Shown one piece after another: positions 8,169 through 17,324 of a stretch of 64,000 bases of DNA. Made by a program: the position numbers and the translations under genes. The stretch is from assembly GCF_036244895.1 (NCBI RefSeq), contig NZ_BQKE01000001.1:2046001-2110000 (forward strand), read 5' to 3'. Origin of the DNA: Persicobacter diffluens. GTDB lineage: Bacteria > Bacteroidota > Bacteroidia > Cytophagales > Cyclobacteriaceae. Under the pieces are notes generated by a model, which searched no databases, was not told the DNA's origin, and was given only the letters and a program-made list of their open reading frames with translations. Each line of letters begins with the position of its first letter. Position 1 is the stretch's first letter.

Positions 8169-9461
8169 ATGGAAGCATTACTGGAGTTTTTATCCTTTCA
8201 GGATCCATCAGTACGGATGGTAACGCTGGGTGCGGTAATCCTGACCGCCTCCTCTGCCTTGGTGGGAAGTTTTACCTTCCTGAAAAAGAAAGCCCTCATT
8301 GGCGATGCAGTAGCACATGCCGTCTTGCCTGGCGTCTGCCTGGCTTTTCTGCTATCCGGAGAAAAGAATCCCCTGTTACTGATCATCGGTGCCTTCATCA
8401 CCGGCTGGCTTTCACTGAACATCATTGACTTTGTCACTAATGAATCCAAAATCAAGGAGGATACCGCCATCGCATTGGTGTTATCCGTCTTCTTCGGATT
8501 TGGTATTCTGTTGCTGACTTTCATTCAGCATGGAGATTATGCCGAGCAATCCGGACTGGATCATTTCCTCTTCGGACAGGCAGCCTCTTTGGTGGGAGAA
8601 GATTTGATCATCTTCCTATCCGTCGGGCTTTTGCTCATAGCCCTGATCCTGTTGTTTTTTAAGGAACTTACACTTATTTCCTTTGATCGCCAATTTGCAC
8701 AAACTTCCGGCTTGCCCGTAAAATGGCTGGAGCTTTTGCTCACCTCCATGACCGTGCTGGCTGTCGTCATTGGCATACAGGCCGTTGGGGTAGTTTTAAT
8801 GGCCGCCATGCTGATCACTCCTCCGGCAGCGGCAAGATACTGGACCGATTACCTGCCACGGATGGTTTTGCTGGCCGCGGTCTTCGGTGCTTTCTCCGGA
8901 TTTTCCGGTGCATTGATTTCTTACGTCTCCCCTGCTATGCCCACCGGCCCGTGGATTGTGATGGTCGCTACCACCATCGCATTATTATCCATACTATTTG
9001 CACCGGCAAGAGGCATCATTTTCAAAATGAAAAGACAGCAGGAGAATCAATTAAAAATCCTGACCGAAAATATCCTGAAATCCTTTTATCATTTAGGTCA
9101 AAAGCATCAGGACATGAAGCATCGTTATAGTTTTGACGAAATTCACAGTATTCGACCTTCCATCCCCAAACCCCGCCTCAAGAAGGGATTAAGAGTTTTG
9201 GAAAAAGAAGGATTTCTCCGAAAGAAGGAAAATAGCTATCGCCTGAGTGCAGAGGGCACAGAAAAAGGGAAACGCGTAGTGAAGCTTCACCGCCTGTGGG
9301 AAGTATACCTGACCGAATACCTTTATCTGGATCCGGACCATGTGCATGATTCTGCCGAAACCATGGAACACGTCATTACGCCGGAACTGGAAAAGAAGCT
9401 GGAAGAAATGCTCAACTATCCGGATCGTGATCCGCACGATGAAGAAATTCCTTATACCTGA
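8169..9461 (+). CDS. Metal ABC permease fused to a DtxR-like repressor domain (YtgCR-type)
   Basis: The ATG at 8169 follows a strong GGGAGG ribosome site; a longer frame starting at 8115 would overlap the ATPase gene. Residues 1-285 are an ABC-3 family permease with about eight helices and the GDAVAHAVLPG loop. After a basic linker (residues 285-300), the last 130 residues form a winged helix (LRVLEKEGFL and following) plus a DtxR dimerisation segment (LHRLWEVYLTEYL, HDSAETMEHV, DRDPHDEEIP) very like the separate regulator at 5801. Chlamydial YtgCR has the same design and is cleaved to release a repressor; cleavage here is inference. The SH3 domain is absent. Confidence 0.9.
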   Translation: MEALLEFLSFQDPSVRMVTLGAVILTASSALVGSFTFLKKKALIGDAVAHAVLPGVCLAFLLSGEKNPLLLIIGAFITGWLSLNIIDFVTNESKIKEDTAIALVLSVFFGFGILLLTFIQHGDYAEQSGLDHFLFGQAASLVGEDLIIFLSVGLLLIALILLFFKELTLISFDRQFAQTSGLPVKWLELLLTSMTVLAVVIGIQAVGVVLMAAMLITPPAAARYWTDYLPRMVLLAAVFGAFSGFSGALISYVSPAMPTGPWIVMVATTIALLSILFAPARGIIFKMKRQQENQLKILTENILKSFYHLGQKHQDMKHRYSFDEIHSIRPSIPKPRLKKGLRVLEKEGFLRKKENSYRLSAEGTEKGKRVVKLHRLWEVYLTEYLYLDPDHVHDSAETMEHVITPELEKKLEEMLNYPDRDPHDEEIPYT

Positions 9462-9469
9462 TAAATATT

Positions 9470-10369
9470 ATGAACGATTTACTGATCATACTCACTGCCA
9501 GCTTTGTGGCCATCTCCTGCAGTTTGCTCGGCTGTTTTCTGGTATTAAGGAAAATGACCATGGTGGCCGATGCCATTTCCCATGCCGTTTTGCCGGGCAT
9601 TGTCATCGCCTTTTTACTTTCCGGCAGCCGGGACTCCATGGTAATGCTGGCCGGCGCCGCCGCTTTCGGCATCCTCACCACCTTTTTAATCGAATTATTC
9701 CACCTCAAGGGCGGCCTGCAGTCCGATGCCTCTATTGGCGTGACCTTCACCTGGCTGTTTGCCCTGGGCGTCATCCTGATCTCCGTTTTCGCCGGACAGG
9801 TGGACCTGGACCAGGATTGTGTGCTTTATGGAGAAATCGCCTACGTTCCTATTGATTTGTGGATCACCAAAAGCGGTACCATCATGGGGCCCAGAGCACT
9901 CTGGATCTCCGCCATCGTCATGCTACTCATCATCGCATTTATTCTATTGGCTTATAAAGAACTATACCTGACGACCTTCGACCCGGCCTTTGCAGCCGCC
10001 ATCGGCATATCCACCACATTGTGGCATTATTTGCTGATGTCCATGGTTTCACTGGTGTCCGTAGCTTCCTTCGAGTCCGTCGGGGCTATTTTGGTGGTTG
10101 CCCTGATTGTGACGCCACCAGCCACCGCCTATCTGCTCACCCGGGAATTGAAAAAAATGCTGATCCTGTCGGTCATCATCGGTGTGATCACTTCGGTGGG
10201 AGGATTTTATCTGGCCTACGCACTCGATGGTTCCATTGCCGGCGCCATGGCCACTGTTGGCGGCATCCTTTTCGGGCTGGCCTTTTTGTTCTCTCCAACC
10301 GACGGCTACATCAGCCGATTCAGGCGAAAGACCAATAAAGCCGCCATGATCAATGCATTGCAGGAATAG
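9470..10369 (+). CDS. Second metal ABC transporter permease
   Basis: A 299-residue ABC-3 family permease with about eight hydrophobic helices and the conserved VADAISHAVLPGIV loop near residue 37. It begins 8 bp after the fused permease and ends the operon, so the transporter probably assembles as a heterodimer of two different permeases, as in Treponema and Chlamydia Tro/Ytg systems. No repressor domain is attached. GC content is higher than in the surrounding accessory regions, consistent with core genes. Confidence 0.9.
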   Translation: MNDLLIILTASFVAISCSLLGCFLVLRKMTMVADAISHAVLPGIVIAFLLSGSRDSMVMLAGAAAFGILTTFLIELFHLKGGLQSDASIGVTFTWLFALGVILISVFAGQVDLDQDCVLYGEIAYVPIDLWITKSGTIMGPRALWISAIVMLLIIAFILLAYKELYLTTFDPAFAAAIGISTTLWHYLLMSMVSLVSVASFESVGAILVVALIVTPPATAYLLTRELKKMLILSVIIGVITSVGGFYLAYALDGSIAGAMATVGGILFGLAFLFSPTDGYISRFRRKTNKAAMINALQE

Positions 10370-10504
10370 TGAATTTTTAACATTCACAAACGCCAATAAT
10401 TTCCCAAAAATGATGAAATGCCGTTGTTATGTTACACAGGCGACTTAAATTTCAAGCCATTTTTACCGCTCCACCGTAATAAAAATAAAAACTAACGATT
10501 GACT

Positions 10505-10954
10505 ATGTTAAAAAAGACATTTTGGATGATCCTATTTCTGGTAGCTGTACAGCTGACCGCTTTCGCCGGAAGGGACAATGAGGGAGAAATTAAGTGGGTG
10601 AGTTTCGAAGAGGCAATTGAAATGGCCGAGCAAGATCCCTCCAAAAACATCATGATTGACTTTTATACCTCCTGGTGTGGCTATTGTAAAAAGATGGACA
10701 AAACCACCTTCAAAGATAAGGATGTAGTCAATGCCGTAAATGCCAGTTTTTATGCCGTAAAAGTAAATGCCGAATCAAAAGATCGCATTACCTACAAAGG
10801 AGAAAACCTGACCTATGCCGATTTAGCTCGAAAATTCCGTGTACCAGGCTACCCCACCATCCTGCTTTTAAAATCTGATCTGGACAAAAAAGCAGTCGAA
10901 CCCGGCTATAAAAGCGCCAAGCAATTTACCCGCATGCTCGAGGACTTTGACTAA
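10505..10954 (+). CDS. Secreted thioredoxin-fold protein with CxxC
   Basis: About 149 residues beginning with a hydrophobic signal peptide ending near AFA (residues 1-22). The thioredoxin-like part carries the redox motif WCGYC and a cis-proline in VPGYPTIL, as in thioredoxin_7/DUF255-type periplasmic oxidoreductases. It is monocistronic, about 130 bp after the transporter operon, and followed by a clear hairpin terminator. The start at 10505 is preferred to the TTG at 10499. The substrate is unknown. Confidence 0.85.
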   Translation: MLKKTFWMILFLVAVQLTAFAGRDNEGEIKWVSFEEAIEMAEQDPSKNIMIDFYTSWCGYCKKMDKTTFKDKDVVNAVNASFYAVKVNAESKDRITYKGENLTYADLARKFRVPGYPTILLLKSDLDKKAVEPGYKSAKQFTRMLEDFD

Positions 10955-10979
10955 AAATAAAATAATAATCCCAAGGCCG

Positions 10980-11010
10980 GCACTTTCCATTTCGGAAGGT
11001 GCTTTTTTTT
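10980..11010 (+). terminator. Intrinsic terminator after the thioredoxin-fold gene
   Basis: GCACTTTCC (10980-10988) pairs with GGAAGGTGC (10994-11002) around a 5-nt loop, with one G-U pair, followed by eight T residues. Confidence 0.88.
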
Positions 11011-11345
11011 GGACTCTTTTTTTGGGGGACTGCTGCCGCTTAGACGTCAGCACCGGGCTGGCGCGGCTCACCTCATCGGCCTTTTGGGCCGCTGTGGTTC
11101 AAACAAGCCCGCTTCATCCCTGCCCCAATACCCTTTTTCAATACCAGATCCGCACCAGAAGTGAGGTTCATCTGTATTTCAAAACATTCCAGGAGCATTC
11201 GCTCCTTATCCCTTCCAGATGGAAACATATTTTATTGCAAAAAATATCCCCCACTGGCGCAGGTTACATCGACAAAACAGGGCTTTTTCACAAAAAGCTA
11301 GATCAGCCATTCAATACCTTATATTGAATAATTAATCGTTTCTTT

Positions 11346-11555
11346 TTCATTTTTTCTTGATAAAAAACGAAACAAAAAAATCAAGGCTGTGATCAATGTT
11401 GGCGGGACAAATAACCTGCTGACGGAATCCATCAAGGCGACATTTGCAGATGACGCAAAACTGGTAAAGTATTGCAGAAATGTCGCTGTGATGCCTTCTG
11501 GTCGTCAGCAGAACCTTTGTCTATCCGCCCATTGATCAAGGCCGGACTGTTGATG
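11346..11555 (+). repeat. Dispersed about 210-bp intergenic repeat, copy 2
   Basis: Close match to the copy at 2053-2262 over its entire length, with scattered substitutions and the same internal imperfect inverted arms. The gap 11011-11675 contains this repeat plus GC-rich sequence near 11040-11110. Frames crossing it show no domain and are not called. Confidence 0.7.
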
Positions 11556-11675
11556 CGGAAGATTTTATACCATAATGTCAATACTGTAAAAAGTAGTGAG
11601 ATCACCTTATGCCAACATAAGATTGATATTCCGGCAAAGTGCCTGCCGAGGGAATATAAACTGCATTATTTGGCC

Positions 11676-12806
11676 CTACACTGGTCGTAGTCTTCGCTAG
11701 CTGAACTTTAATATCTTGTAAGAATGTAGCGCGGCGACTACGACCCAGTCCTCGGAATTTGGTGGTTCGTCTTTTAAGGCTCGTAAACATGCTGTACCAC
11801 AAAAGATCAAAGGGGTATTTGATGAGCAAATATACTTTACACCAAAATAGCGGGACAAACCAACGCTGGTTAGTTGAGTTTAATCTTTTTAAAGTCGGAA
11901 ATCGCCCATAGTGGTCATAGATTCAATCTACGACCCAAAAAAATTGGAACCTCCACTCTTTTTCTCTTCCAGATTGAACCATAATCCATTTATTACGAAA
12001 AATACGCTTTAAGATTAAAGAAAAGAGAAAGCACAAGCCGGCGTCTAATTAAAAACCAATTGGATCCTGCGCAGCTATAATTTGAATGGGTACTTTTAAT
12101 CATCAGCCCCCCTATTGTATTTCAGGCACAAAGGCTCCTCCATATGGAGTCGAAGATGGAATTTACGATCAGGCGATTTCCCCGCCCAAATAACTAGCGT
12201 GAATAGTCATAATTCCAGTGCCTTAAGGAATTCCGTAAAAGTTGCTGGTGACGTAAAAATCACTTATCAATATAATTCATTGGGGCATAGAAGTAAAAAA
12301 GTTTCATATGACCTGCTTGGTAATATTGAAAAAGAAACGGCTTATACCCGGGATGCCTCAGGAAAACTATTAAGCATATACAGTGGCCCTACTTCAGGTA
12401 ATCTAAAACAGGTAGAGATCCCGATTTACGGGGCCAGCCGTTTGGGAATGTTGGTGATGGATGATAACTTTGAACAGGAGCAATATGAATTAAAAGACCA
12501 TTTGGGTAATATAAGAACCATAGTAAAACATCCAACTGACACGGCACCATCAATAACCCTAGGTTATAGTGATTATTATCCTTTTGGTTTAAGAATGGTC
12601 AGGTATACAAACCCCGGTTACCGTTTTGGATTTCAGGGAGATTTTGCCGAGGATGATACCGAGGAAAATGGTTTTAATGTCTTTGAGGCAAGATTGTATG
12701 ATCCTGTTTTAGGGAGATGGACAACAGTAGATCCGGCCAGGCAATTTGCCAGTGGGTATGTGGGAATGGGGAACGATCCCATAGGAAGCATAGATACTGA
12801 TGGTAG
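11676..12806 (+). repeat. Direct duplication, copy 1 (leader + RHS core)
   Basis: This block matches 14801-15931 at a constant offset of 3125 bp. The first about 625 bp, which are non-coding, differ at only about two positions, whereas the RHS core that follows has accumulated more changes. Both copies end where the coding sequences pass from RHS core into unrelated toxin tips. The leader starts with a hairpin whose arms GGTCGTAGTC and GACTACGACC lie at 11683-11692 and 11736-11745. Confidence 0.92.
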
Positions 12807-13377
12807 AGAATCTGGCGACCCAAGAGGAAATGCATTTTTCTCAGGGTTGTATAATATTTTTACATCTTTAGGTTTTAGAGAGTCAAAATCAAACACAAAA
12901 CAAACAATGAAAGAAATTCATGATGTAATTGCTAATCCAGACCCACCAATTGACACTCAACCAGTTGGAATGCTATTTATTGATAAGACTAAGCCTGAAA
13001 ATGAGATAGGTTTAGATTTAGGGTGGAGAGCCGAACATACAGAAATCCTGGACTATACATTACTTAAATATCTTATGAAGATACCCAACCCCAAGTTTTC
13101 AATACCACCGTCCAGAAGTATTATCTCCGAAAATACCAAAACTGCAGGTAAGTTTTTAGATCCTGCGCAGACATCTCAATCCATAACAGAAAATTGGATT
13201 GAAAGTTCTCCGTACTATGAAGGATTTTTAACACAAGATTCATTAACATTCTTTGCTAAACCTGATTCAATTTTACTAAGAGAAATCGTAACTAGAAAAG
13301 ATACAATTCATATAGTAGTCAAAACATCTCATAATGGATTCATATCAATTGGACATTTAAATGATACAATCAGATGA
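12115..13377 (+). CDS. 5'-truncated RHS core with C-terminal toxin tip, cassette 1
   Basis: The frame opens at a poor TTG codon in repeat DNA; recognisable RHS sequence begins about 30 residues in (a GTG at 12199 is an alternative start). It contains the Bacteroidota RHS-associated core: KDHLGNIRT, YYPFGLRM, then YRFGFQGDF and FEARLYDPVLGRWTTVDPA, ending near DTDGRE at about residue 231. The last about 190 residues are a tip I do not recognise. The N-terminal shell repeats and secretion signals of a full RHS protein are missing, so this is an orphan tip module or decayed gene. The stop overlaps the next ATG (ATGA), coupling it to its putative immunity gene. Confidence 0.75.
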   Translation: MYFRHKGSSIWSRRWNLRSGDFPAQITSVNSHNSSALRNSVKVAGDVKITYQYNSLGHRSKKVSYDLLGNIEKETAYTRDASGKLLSIYSGPTSGNLKQVEIPIYGASRLGMLVMDDNFEQEQYELKDHLGNIRTIVKHPTDTAPSITLGYSDYYPFGLRMVRYTNPGYRFGFQGDFAEDDTEENGFNVFEARLYDPVLGRWTTVDPARQFASGYVGMGNDPIGSIDTDGRESGDPRGNAFFSGLYNIFTSLGFRESKSNTKQTMKEIHDVIANPDPPIDTQPVGMLFIDKTKPENEIGLDLGWRAEHTEILDYTLLKYLMKIPNPKFSIPPSRSIISENTKTAGKFLDPAQTSQSITENWIESSPYYEGFLTQDSLTFFAKPDSILLREIVTRKDTIHIVVKTSHNGFISIGHLNDTIR

Positions 13378-14123
13378 TAAAAATTTATTGGGCTTTATGC
13401 ATATTATTTTTTATCGGGTGCAAACCTAAATTAAAAAAAGTTGAGAATGTTATAATAAATGGTTATGAGTCAAAATTTTTTTCTAGCAAAGCTATAAAAG
13501 GACTGGCTTATGAATACGATAATGATTCTATAGCTTTTATTTCAAATGATGGTACATTTTCCTCATATTGGAAACAATACGAAAGCAATGACACACTAAT
13601 AGTTGAAAAACACGAATACTATAGGAAAAATGAAAATTATTTTCTTGTAAGTAAAGCAATAAATAATGATATTTTCCGCAATGTGGAATATTTCACTAAA
13701 GACAGCGTGTACCTTGGTGGTTTTGAATTTCATAATTTAGACCTTGTCAAAAGCGATTACAAAGGTGAATATTTAGAAGGAAGAAGAGTAATTCTCTCTT
13801 ATGCCATTAATTCTACGGATTCAGTAACATATAATTTTGAAATAATAAATAAAATGGCAAACAATTTTGGAATAGAAATATTTCGTGATGCGGAGTTCAA
13901 GGACTACACTGATGCATCATTATCGGATTTACTTTTTCAAAAATTTGACTATAAAAATTCCATAAAACTAACATGGCCCAAGAATTATTTTAAAGATGAT
14001 GTTTTTCCACTTCATATGCGAATAATTGAATACAATGATGCCAACCTTGTAAAAGCTGACCTTATATATAAAATTAACCTAATGATCCCTGAACAGGATA
14101 CTTTGGTATTAATTCATCCGTAG
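13374..14123 (+). CDS. Putative immunity lipoprotein for RHS cassette 1
   Basis: A 249-residue protein with a short lipoprotein signal (WALCILFFIGC), followed by an acidic, beta-rich, aromatic-rich domain without a recognised family. It starts inside the stop codon of the RHS tip gene, the usual order for toxin-immunity pairs. Base composition is markedly AT-rich compared with the core genes, typical of exchangeable cassettes. The immunity role is inferred from position only. Confidence 0.55.
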   Translation: MIKIYWALCILFFIGCKPKLKKVENVIINGYESKFFSSKAIKGLAYEYDNDSIAFISNDGTFSSYWKQYESNDTLIVEKHEYYRKNENYFLVSKAINNDIFRNVEYFTKDSVYLGGFEFHNLDLVKSDYKGEYLEGRRVILSYAINSTDSVTYNFEIINKMANNFGIEIFRDAEFKDYTDASLSDLLFQKFDYKNSIKLTWPKNYFKDDVFPLHMRIIEYNDANLVKADLIYKINLMIPEQDTLVLIHP

Positions 14124-14228
14124 TGAATTAATACTGCCACGCCCTGAAATAAATTGACATCTTATCAACTTTATAACCCCACCTATCTGGTTGAATTATT
14201 TATAAATCTTAGTAGGGGTAGAGCCTCT

Positions 14229-14547
14229 CGCTGGTCATCTTCTTGGCTAACCATACTTCAAAGATTTTGTAGGGAACTGGCACAGCGAAACGACTAAGTC
14301 CACGGAATCTTGGCTTTGGCCCTTCCACTAGTTTTAGAGAAACACTATCCACGAGATTCTATAGGTCGTCTGGAAAGGTAGGAAGTCAAATAACTTTTAA
14401 AAGAGAAAATTTTAATAATTAATTCATAGACCTTTGAGCAAATTATCAACACATTAAATGGTCTTTGGTAGAAATTTACCCTAACAACAATTATAAACAG
14501 CTGTAGCTTTAAAAAGGAACAAACTGTTTTCAATATAATTTATTTCC
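14229..14547 (+). repeat. RHS-array spacer repeat, copy a (degenerate)
   Basis: A hairpin-like head (14229-14302, degenerate arms) is followed by CACGGAATCTTGGCTTTG and a tail (about 14391-14547) running into CAATATAATTTATTTC. The tail is nearly identical to 17150-17306, which sits directly before the OmpH-like gene. The interval 14124-14800 contains no credible gene. Confidence 0.75.
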
Positions 14548-14548
14548 C

Positions 14549-14800
14549 TCGCTGGTCTTAGTCTTCGCTTGCTGAACTTCAATGCCTTGTAAGGATGTAA
14601 CGCGGCGACAACGACCGAGTACGCGGAATCTTGGCTTTAACTCTTCCGTTAATTTTGAAGAAGTACTATCCATCGAATTCTATAGGTAATCTGGATAGGT
14701 AAGTAGTCTAATAACTTTTAAAAGAGAAAATTTTAATAATTAATTCATAGACCTTTGAGCAAATTATCAACACATTAAATGGTCTTTGGTAGAAATTTAC
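14549..14800 (+). repeat. RHS-array spacer repeat, copy b
   Basis: The hairpin head has arms GGTCTTAGTC (14554-14563) and GACAACGACC (14607-14616). The tail ends at GGTAGAAATTTACC, precisely where duplicated block 2 begins at 14801. It is therefore a truncated copy of the same spacer found at 14229 and 16978. Confidence 0.78.
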
Positions 14801-15931
14801 CTACACTGGTCGTAGTCTTCGCTAGCTGAACTTTAATATCTTGTAAGAATGTAGCGCGGCGACTACGACCCAGTCCTCGGAATTTGGTGGTTCGTCTTTT
14901 AAGGCTCGTAAACATGCTGTACCACAAAAGATCAAAGGGGTATTTGATGAGCAAATATACTTTACTCCAAAATAGCGGGACAAACCAACACTGGTTAGTT
15001 GAGTTTAATCTTTTTAAAGTCGGAAATCGCCCATAGTGGTCATAGATTCAATCTACGACCCAAAAAAATTGGAACCTCCACTCTTTTTCTCTTCCAGATT
15101 GAACCATAATCCATTTATTACGAAAAATACGCTTTAAGATTAAAGAAAAGAGAAAGCACAAGCCGGCGTCTAATTAAAAACCAATTGGATCCTGCGCAGC
15201 TATAATTTGAATGGGTACTTTTAATCATCAGCCCCCCTATTGTATTTCAGGCACAAAGGCTCCTCCATATGGAGTCGAAGATGGAATTTACGATCAGGCG
15301 ATTTCCCCGCCCAAATAACTAGCGTGAATAGTCATAATTCCAGTGCCTTAAGGAATTCCGTAAAAGTTGCTGGTGACGTAAAAATCACTTATCAATATAA
15401 TTCATTGGGGCATAGAAGTAAAAAAGTAGCATATGACCTGCTTGGTAATATTGAAAAAGAAACGGCTTATTCCCGTGATGCCTCTGGAAAACTATTAAGC
15501 ATATACAGTGGCCCTGCTTCAGGTAATCTAAAACAGGTAGAAATCCCGATTTACGGGGCAAGCCGTTTGGGAATGTTGGTAATTGGAGCTACTTTTGAAC
15601 AGGAGCAATATGAATTAAAAGACCATTTGGGTAACATAAGAACTATACTAAAACATCCAACTGACTCGGTACCATCTATAACGCTGGGTTATAGTGATTA
15701 TTATCCTTTTGGTCTACGAATGGCCAGGTATACAAACCCCGGTTACCGTTTTGGCTATCAGGGAGATTTTGCTGAAGATGATACCGGGGAAAATGGTTTT
15801 AATGTCTTTGAGGCAAGATTGTATGATCCGGTTTTAGGAAGATGGACAACAGTAGATCCGGCGAGGCAGTATGCCAGTGGGTATGTAGGGATGGGGAATG
15901 ATCCGGTGAATGGAGTGGATCCGGATGGGAG
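14801..15931 (+). repeat. Direct duplication, copy 2 (leader + RHS core)
   Basis: Partner of 11676-12806. The hairpin arms lie at 14808-14817 and 14861-14870. The two copies diverge abruptly in coding content after 15931, where a different toxin tip begins. Confidence 0.92.
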
Positions 15932-16532
15932 GTTTCAATGGAAAACACAGGCTTATATAGCAGCCTTCCTAATGGGAGGAGGTGGTCAAGTTGGATATGC
16001 TGAGGATTTAGGAGAGTATTATGTAGGCTACCAGACTGAATTAGATGGCGGGATCCAATATACTAGGCATGTCGATTTAACACTAGAAACAAAATTTTCT
16101 TTTGATCTTTCAATTGGAGTCCAAATTGGTGAATATATAAGTGGTATAGAAGGTTTTGAATTAAATTTAGCTTCATGGACATTACAGGATTATGAGGTCA
16201 CGGCAGATTATTCCTTTAAAAATGGCTTTAGTAACATCAAATCAAAAGCAATATGGATAGGGGAAGACACTAAGGTAAAGCAAAAAATCTCTGCAGATAT
16301 TTCTCTCTTTGGAATTATGGGGGGAGGAGCAGAGTTAGAACATTCATTTTGGCATTCAAACCCTTATGGCACTGAGGAAATGAAAGGTTCAATTAATGGC
16401 TCTTTTTTAGGAATAAACTCGAAACGAGTCTATGACTTTAATAAAAAAAGTGTTGAAAACGTAATGTCTGCTGGATTCGGGGGATCTGCAATGTTGGGAT
16501 TCTCAGTTGGAGGTGAAATTAAAATAAAATAA
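15240..16532 (+). CDS. 5'-truncated RHS core with a different C-terminal tip, cassette 2
   Basis: The first about 230 residues are almost the same as cassette 1, including the YYPFGLRM and LYDPVLGRWTTVDPA core motifs, ending with VDPDGR. The following 200 residues are unrelated to the first tip: glycine-rich and beta-strand-rich (YIAAFLMGGGGQVGYAED, ending FSVGGEIKIK). I do not recognise a toxin fold. As in cassette 1, the long N-terminal YD-repeat region is absent and the start lies in repeat DNA, so it is an orphan cassette that may only be expressed after recombination into a full-length RHS gene. Confidence 0.75.
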   Translation: MYFRHKGSSIWSRRWNLRSGDFPAQITSVNSHNSSALRNSVKVAGDVKITYQYNSLGHRSKKVAYDLLGNIEKETAYSRDASGKLLSIYSGPASGNLKQVEIPIYGASRLGMLVIGATFEQEQYELKDHLGNIRTILKHPTDSVPSITLGYSDYYPFGLRMARYTNPGYRFGYQGDFAEDDTGENGFNVFEARLYDPVLGRWTTVDPARQYASGYVGMGNDPVNGVDPDGRFQWKTQAYIAAFLMGGGGQVGYAEDLGEYYVGYQTELDGGIQYTRHVDLTLETKFSFDLSIGVQIGEYISGIEGFELNLASWTLQDYEVTADYSFKNGFSNIKSKAIWIGEDTKVKQKISADISLFGIMGGGAELEHSFWHSNPYGTEEMKGSINGSFLGINSKRVYDFNKKSVENVMSAGFGGSAMLGFSVGGEIKIK

Positions 16533-16542
16533 TTAATACAAT

Positions 16543-16887
16543 ATGGAGGTGATAATAAATTTTACGACAATAGCAATCGCAATATTTTCTTTTTTTTATT
16601 CCAAATACTCTCATTACAAATTTGAAAATATATTGAATAGCATGCTAGAAAAAGGAGAGATTTCTGATGATGTTTATTATCATTATTTAAAAGTAGCAAA
16701 TGAATTCCCTGTAAAAATGATAACGATGTGTTTTTTTCCTAAACCCAAATATCTAGATAATAATCCTAGATATGAAAAATTTTATAATGTACACATCAAT
16801 ATATGTAGGTTGTGTATTGGATATTTTTTAATATTTGTTATTTGTGTAATATCATATGCCATTTACGGAACGATAATAGAGTACTAA
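16543..16887 (+). CDS. Small membrane protein, putative immunity for RHS cassette 2
   Basis: A 114-residue protein with hydrophobic segments at residues 6-20 and 88-110 flanking a soluble, aromatic-rich middle. It begins 10 bp after the RHS tip stop codon, preceded by ATATGGAGGTG, a good ribosome site. No family is recognised. The position directly after an RHS tip suggests an immunity role against a membrane- or envelope-acting toxin; this is inference. Very AT-rich. Confidence 0.5.
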   Translation: MEVIINFTTIAIAIFSFFYSKYSHYKFENILNSMLEKGEISDDVYYHYLKVANEFPVKMITMCFFPKPKYLDNNPRYEKFYNVHINICRLCIGYFLIFVICVISYAIYGTIIEY

Positions 16888-16977
16888 ACTTAATGTCACA
16901 TCCTGAAATAAGTTGCAGCTTATTAACTAAATAGACTTACCTTGCTAGTTGTACTATTTTGAGATCACAGTTGGGAT

Positions 16978-17306
16978 GGAGTCCCACCGGTCATAGCCTT
17001 TTCTTTCTGAACTTCAATACCTTGTAAGGATGTAGCGCGGCGACTACGACCGAGGCCACGGAATCTTGGCTTTGACCCTTCCGCTTATTTTGAAGAAGCA
17101 CTATCCATCGAATTCCATAGATAATCTGGATAGGTAAGTAGTCTAATAACTTTTAAAAGAGAAAATTTAAATAATTAATTCATAGACCTTTGAGCAAATT
17201 ATCAACACATTAAATGGTCTTTGGTAGAAATTTACCCTAACAACAATTATAAACAGCAGTAGCTTTAAAAAAGAATAAACTGTTTTCAATATAATTTATT
17301 TCTTTA
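16978..17306 (+). repeat. RHS-array spacer repeat, copy c
   Basis: Hairpin head with arms near 16989-16996 and 17042-17051, the CGGAATCTTGGCTTTGACCC middle, and the AT-rich tail that leads into the OmpH-like gene. This copy probably represents the ancestral position, because its tail carries the natural upstream region of the following gene. Confidence 0.78.
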
Positions 17307-17324
17307 ATAAAATTTTTAATAAGA

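Noticed and set aside
10947..11327. 126-codon frame after the thioredoxin-fold gene
   Set aside because: It starts inside the preceding gene's stop region, spans the intrinsic terminator and GC-rich intergenic DNA, and shows no domain.
11676..15931. Composite transposon interpretation of the 1.1-kb direct repeats
   Set aside because: The repeats contain RHS core sequence and no transposase; RHS cassette duplication explains them better.
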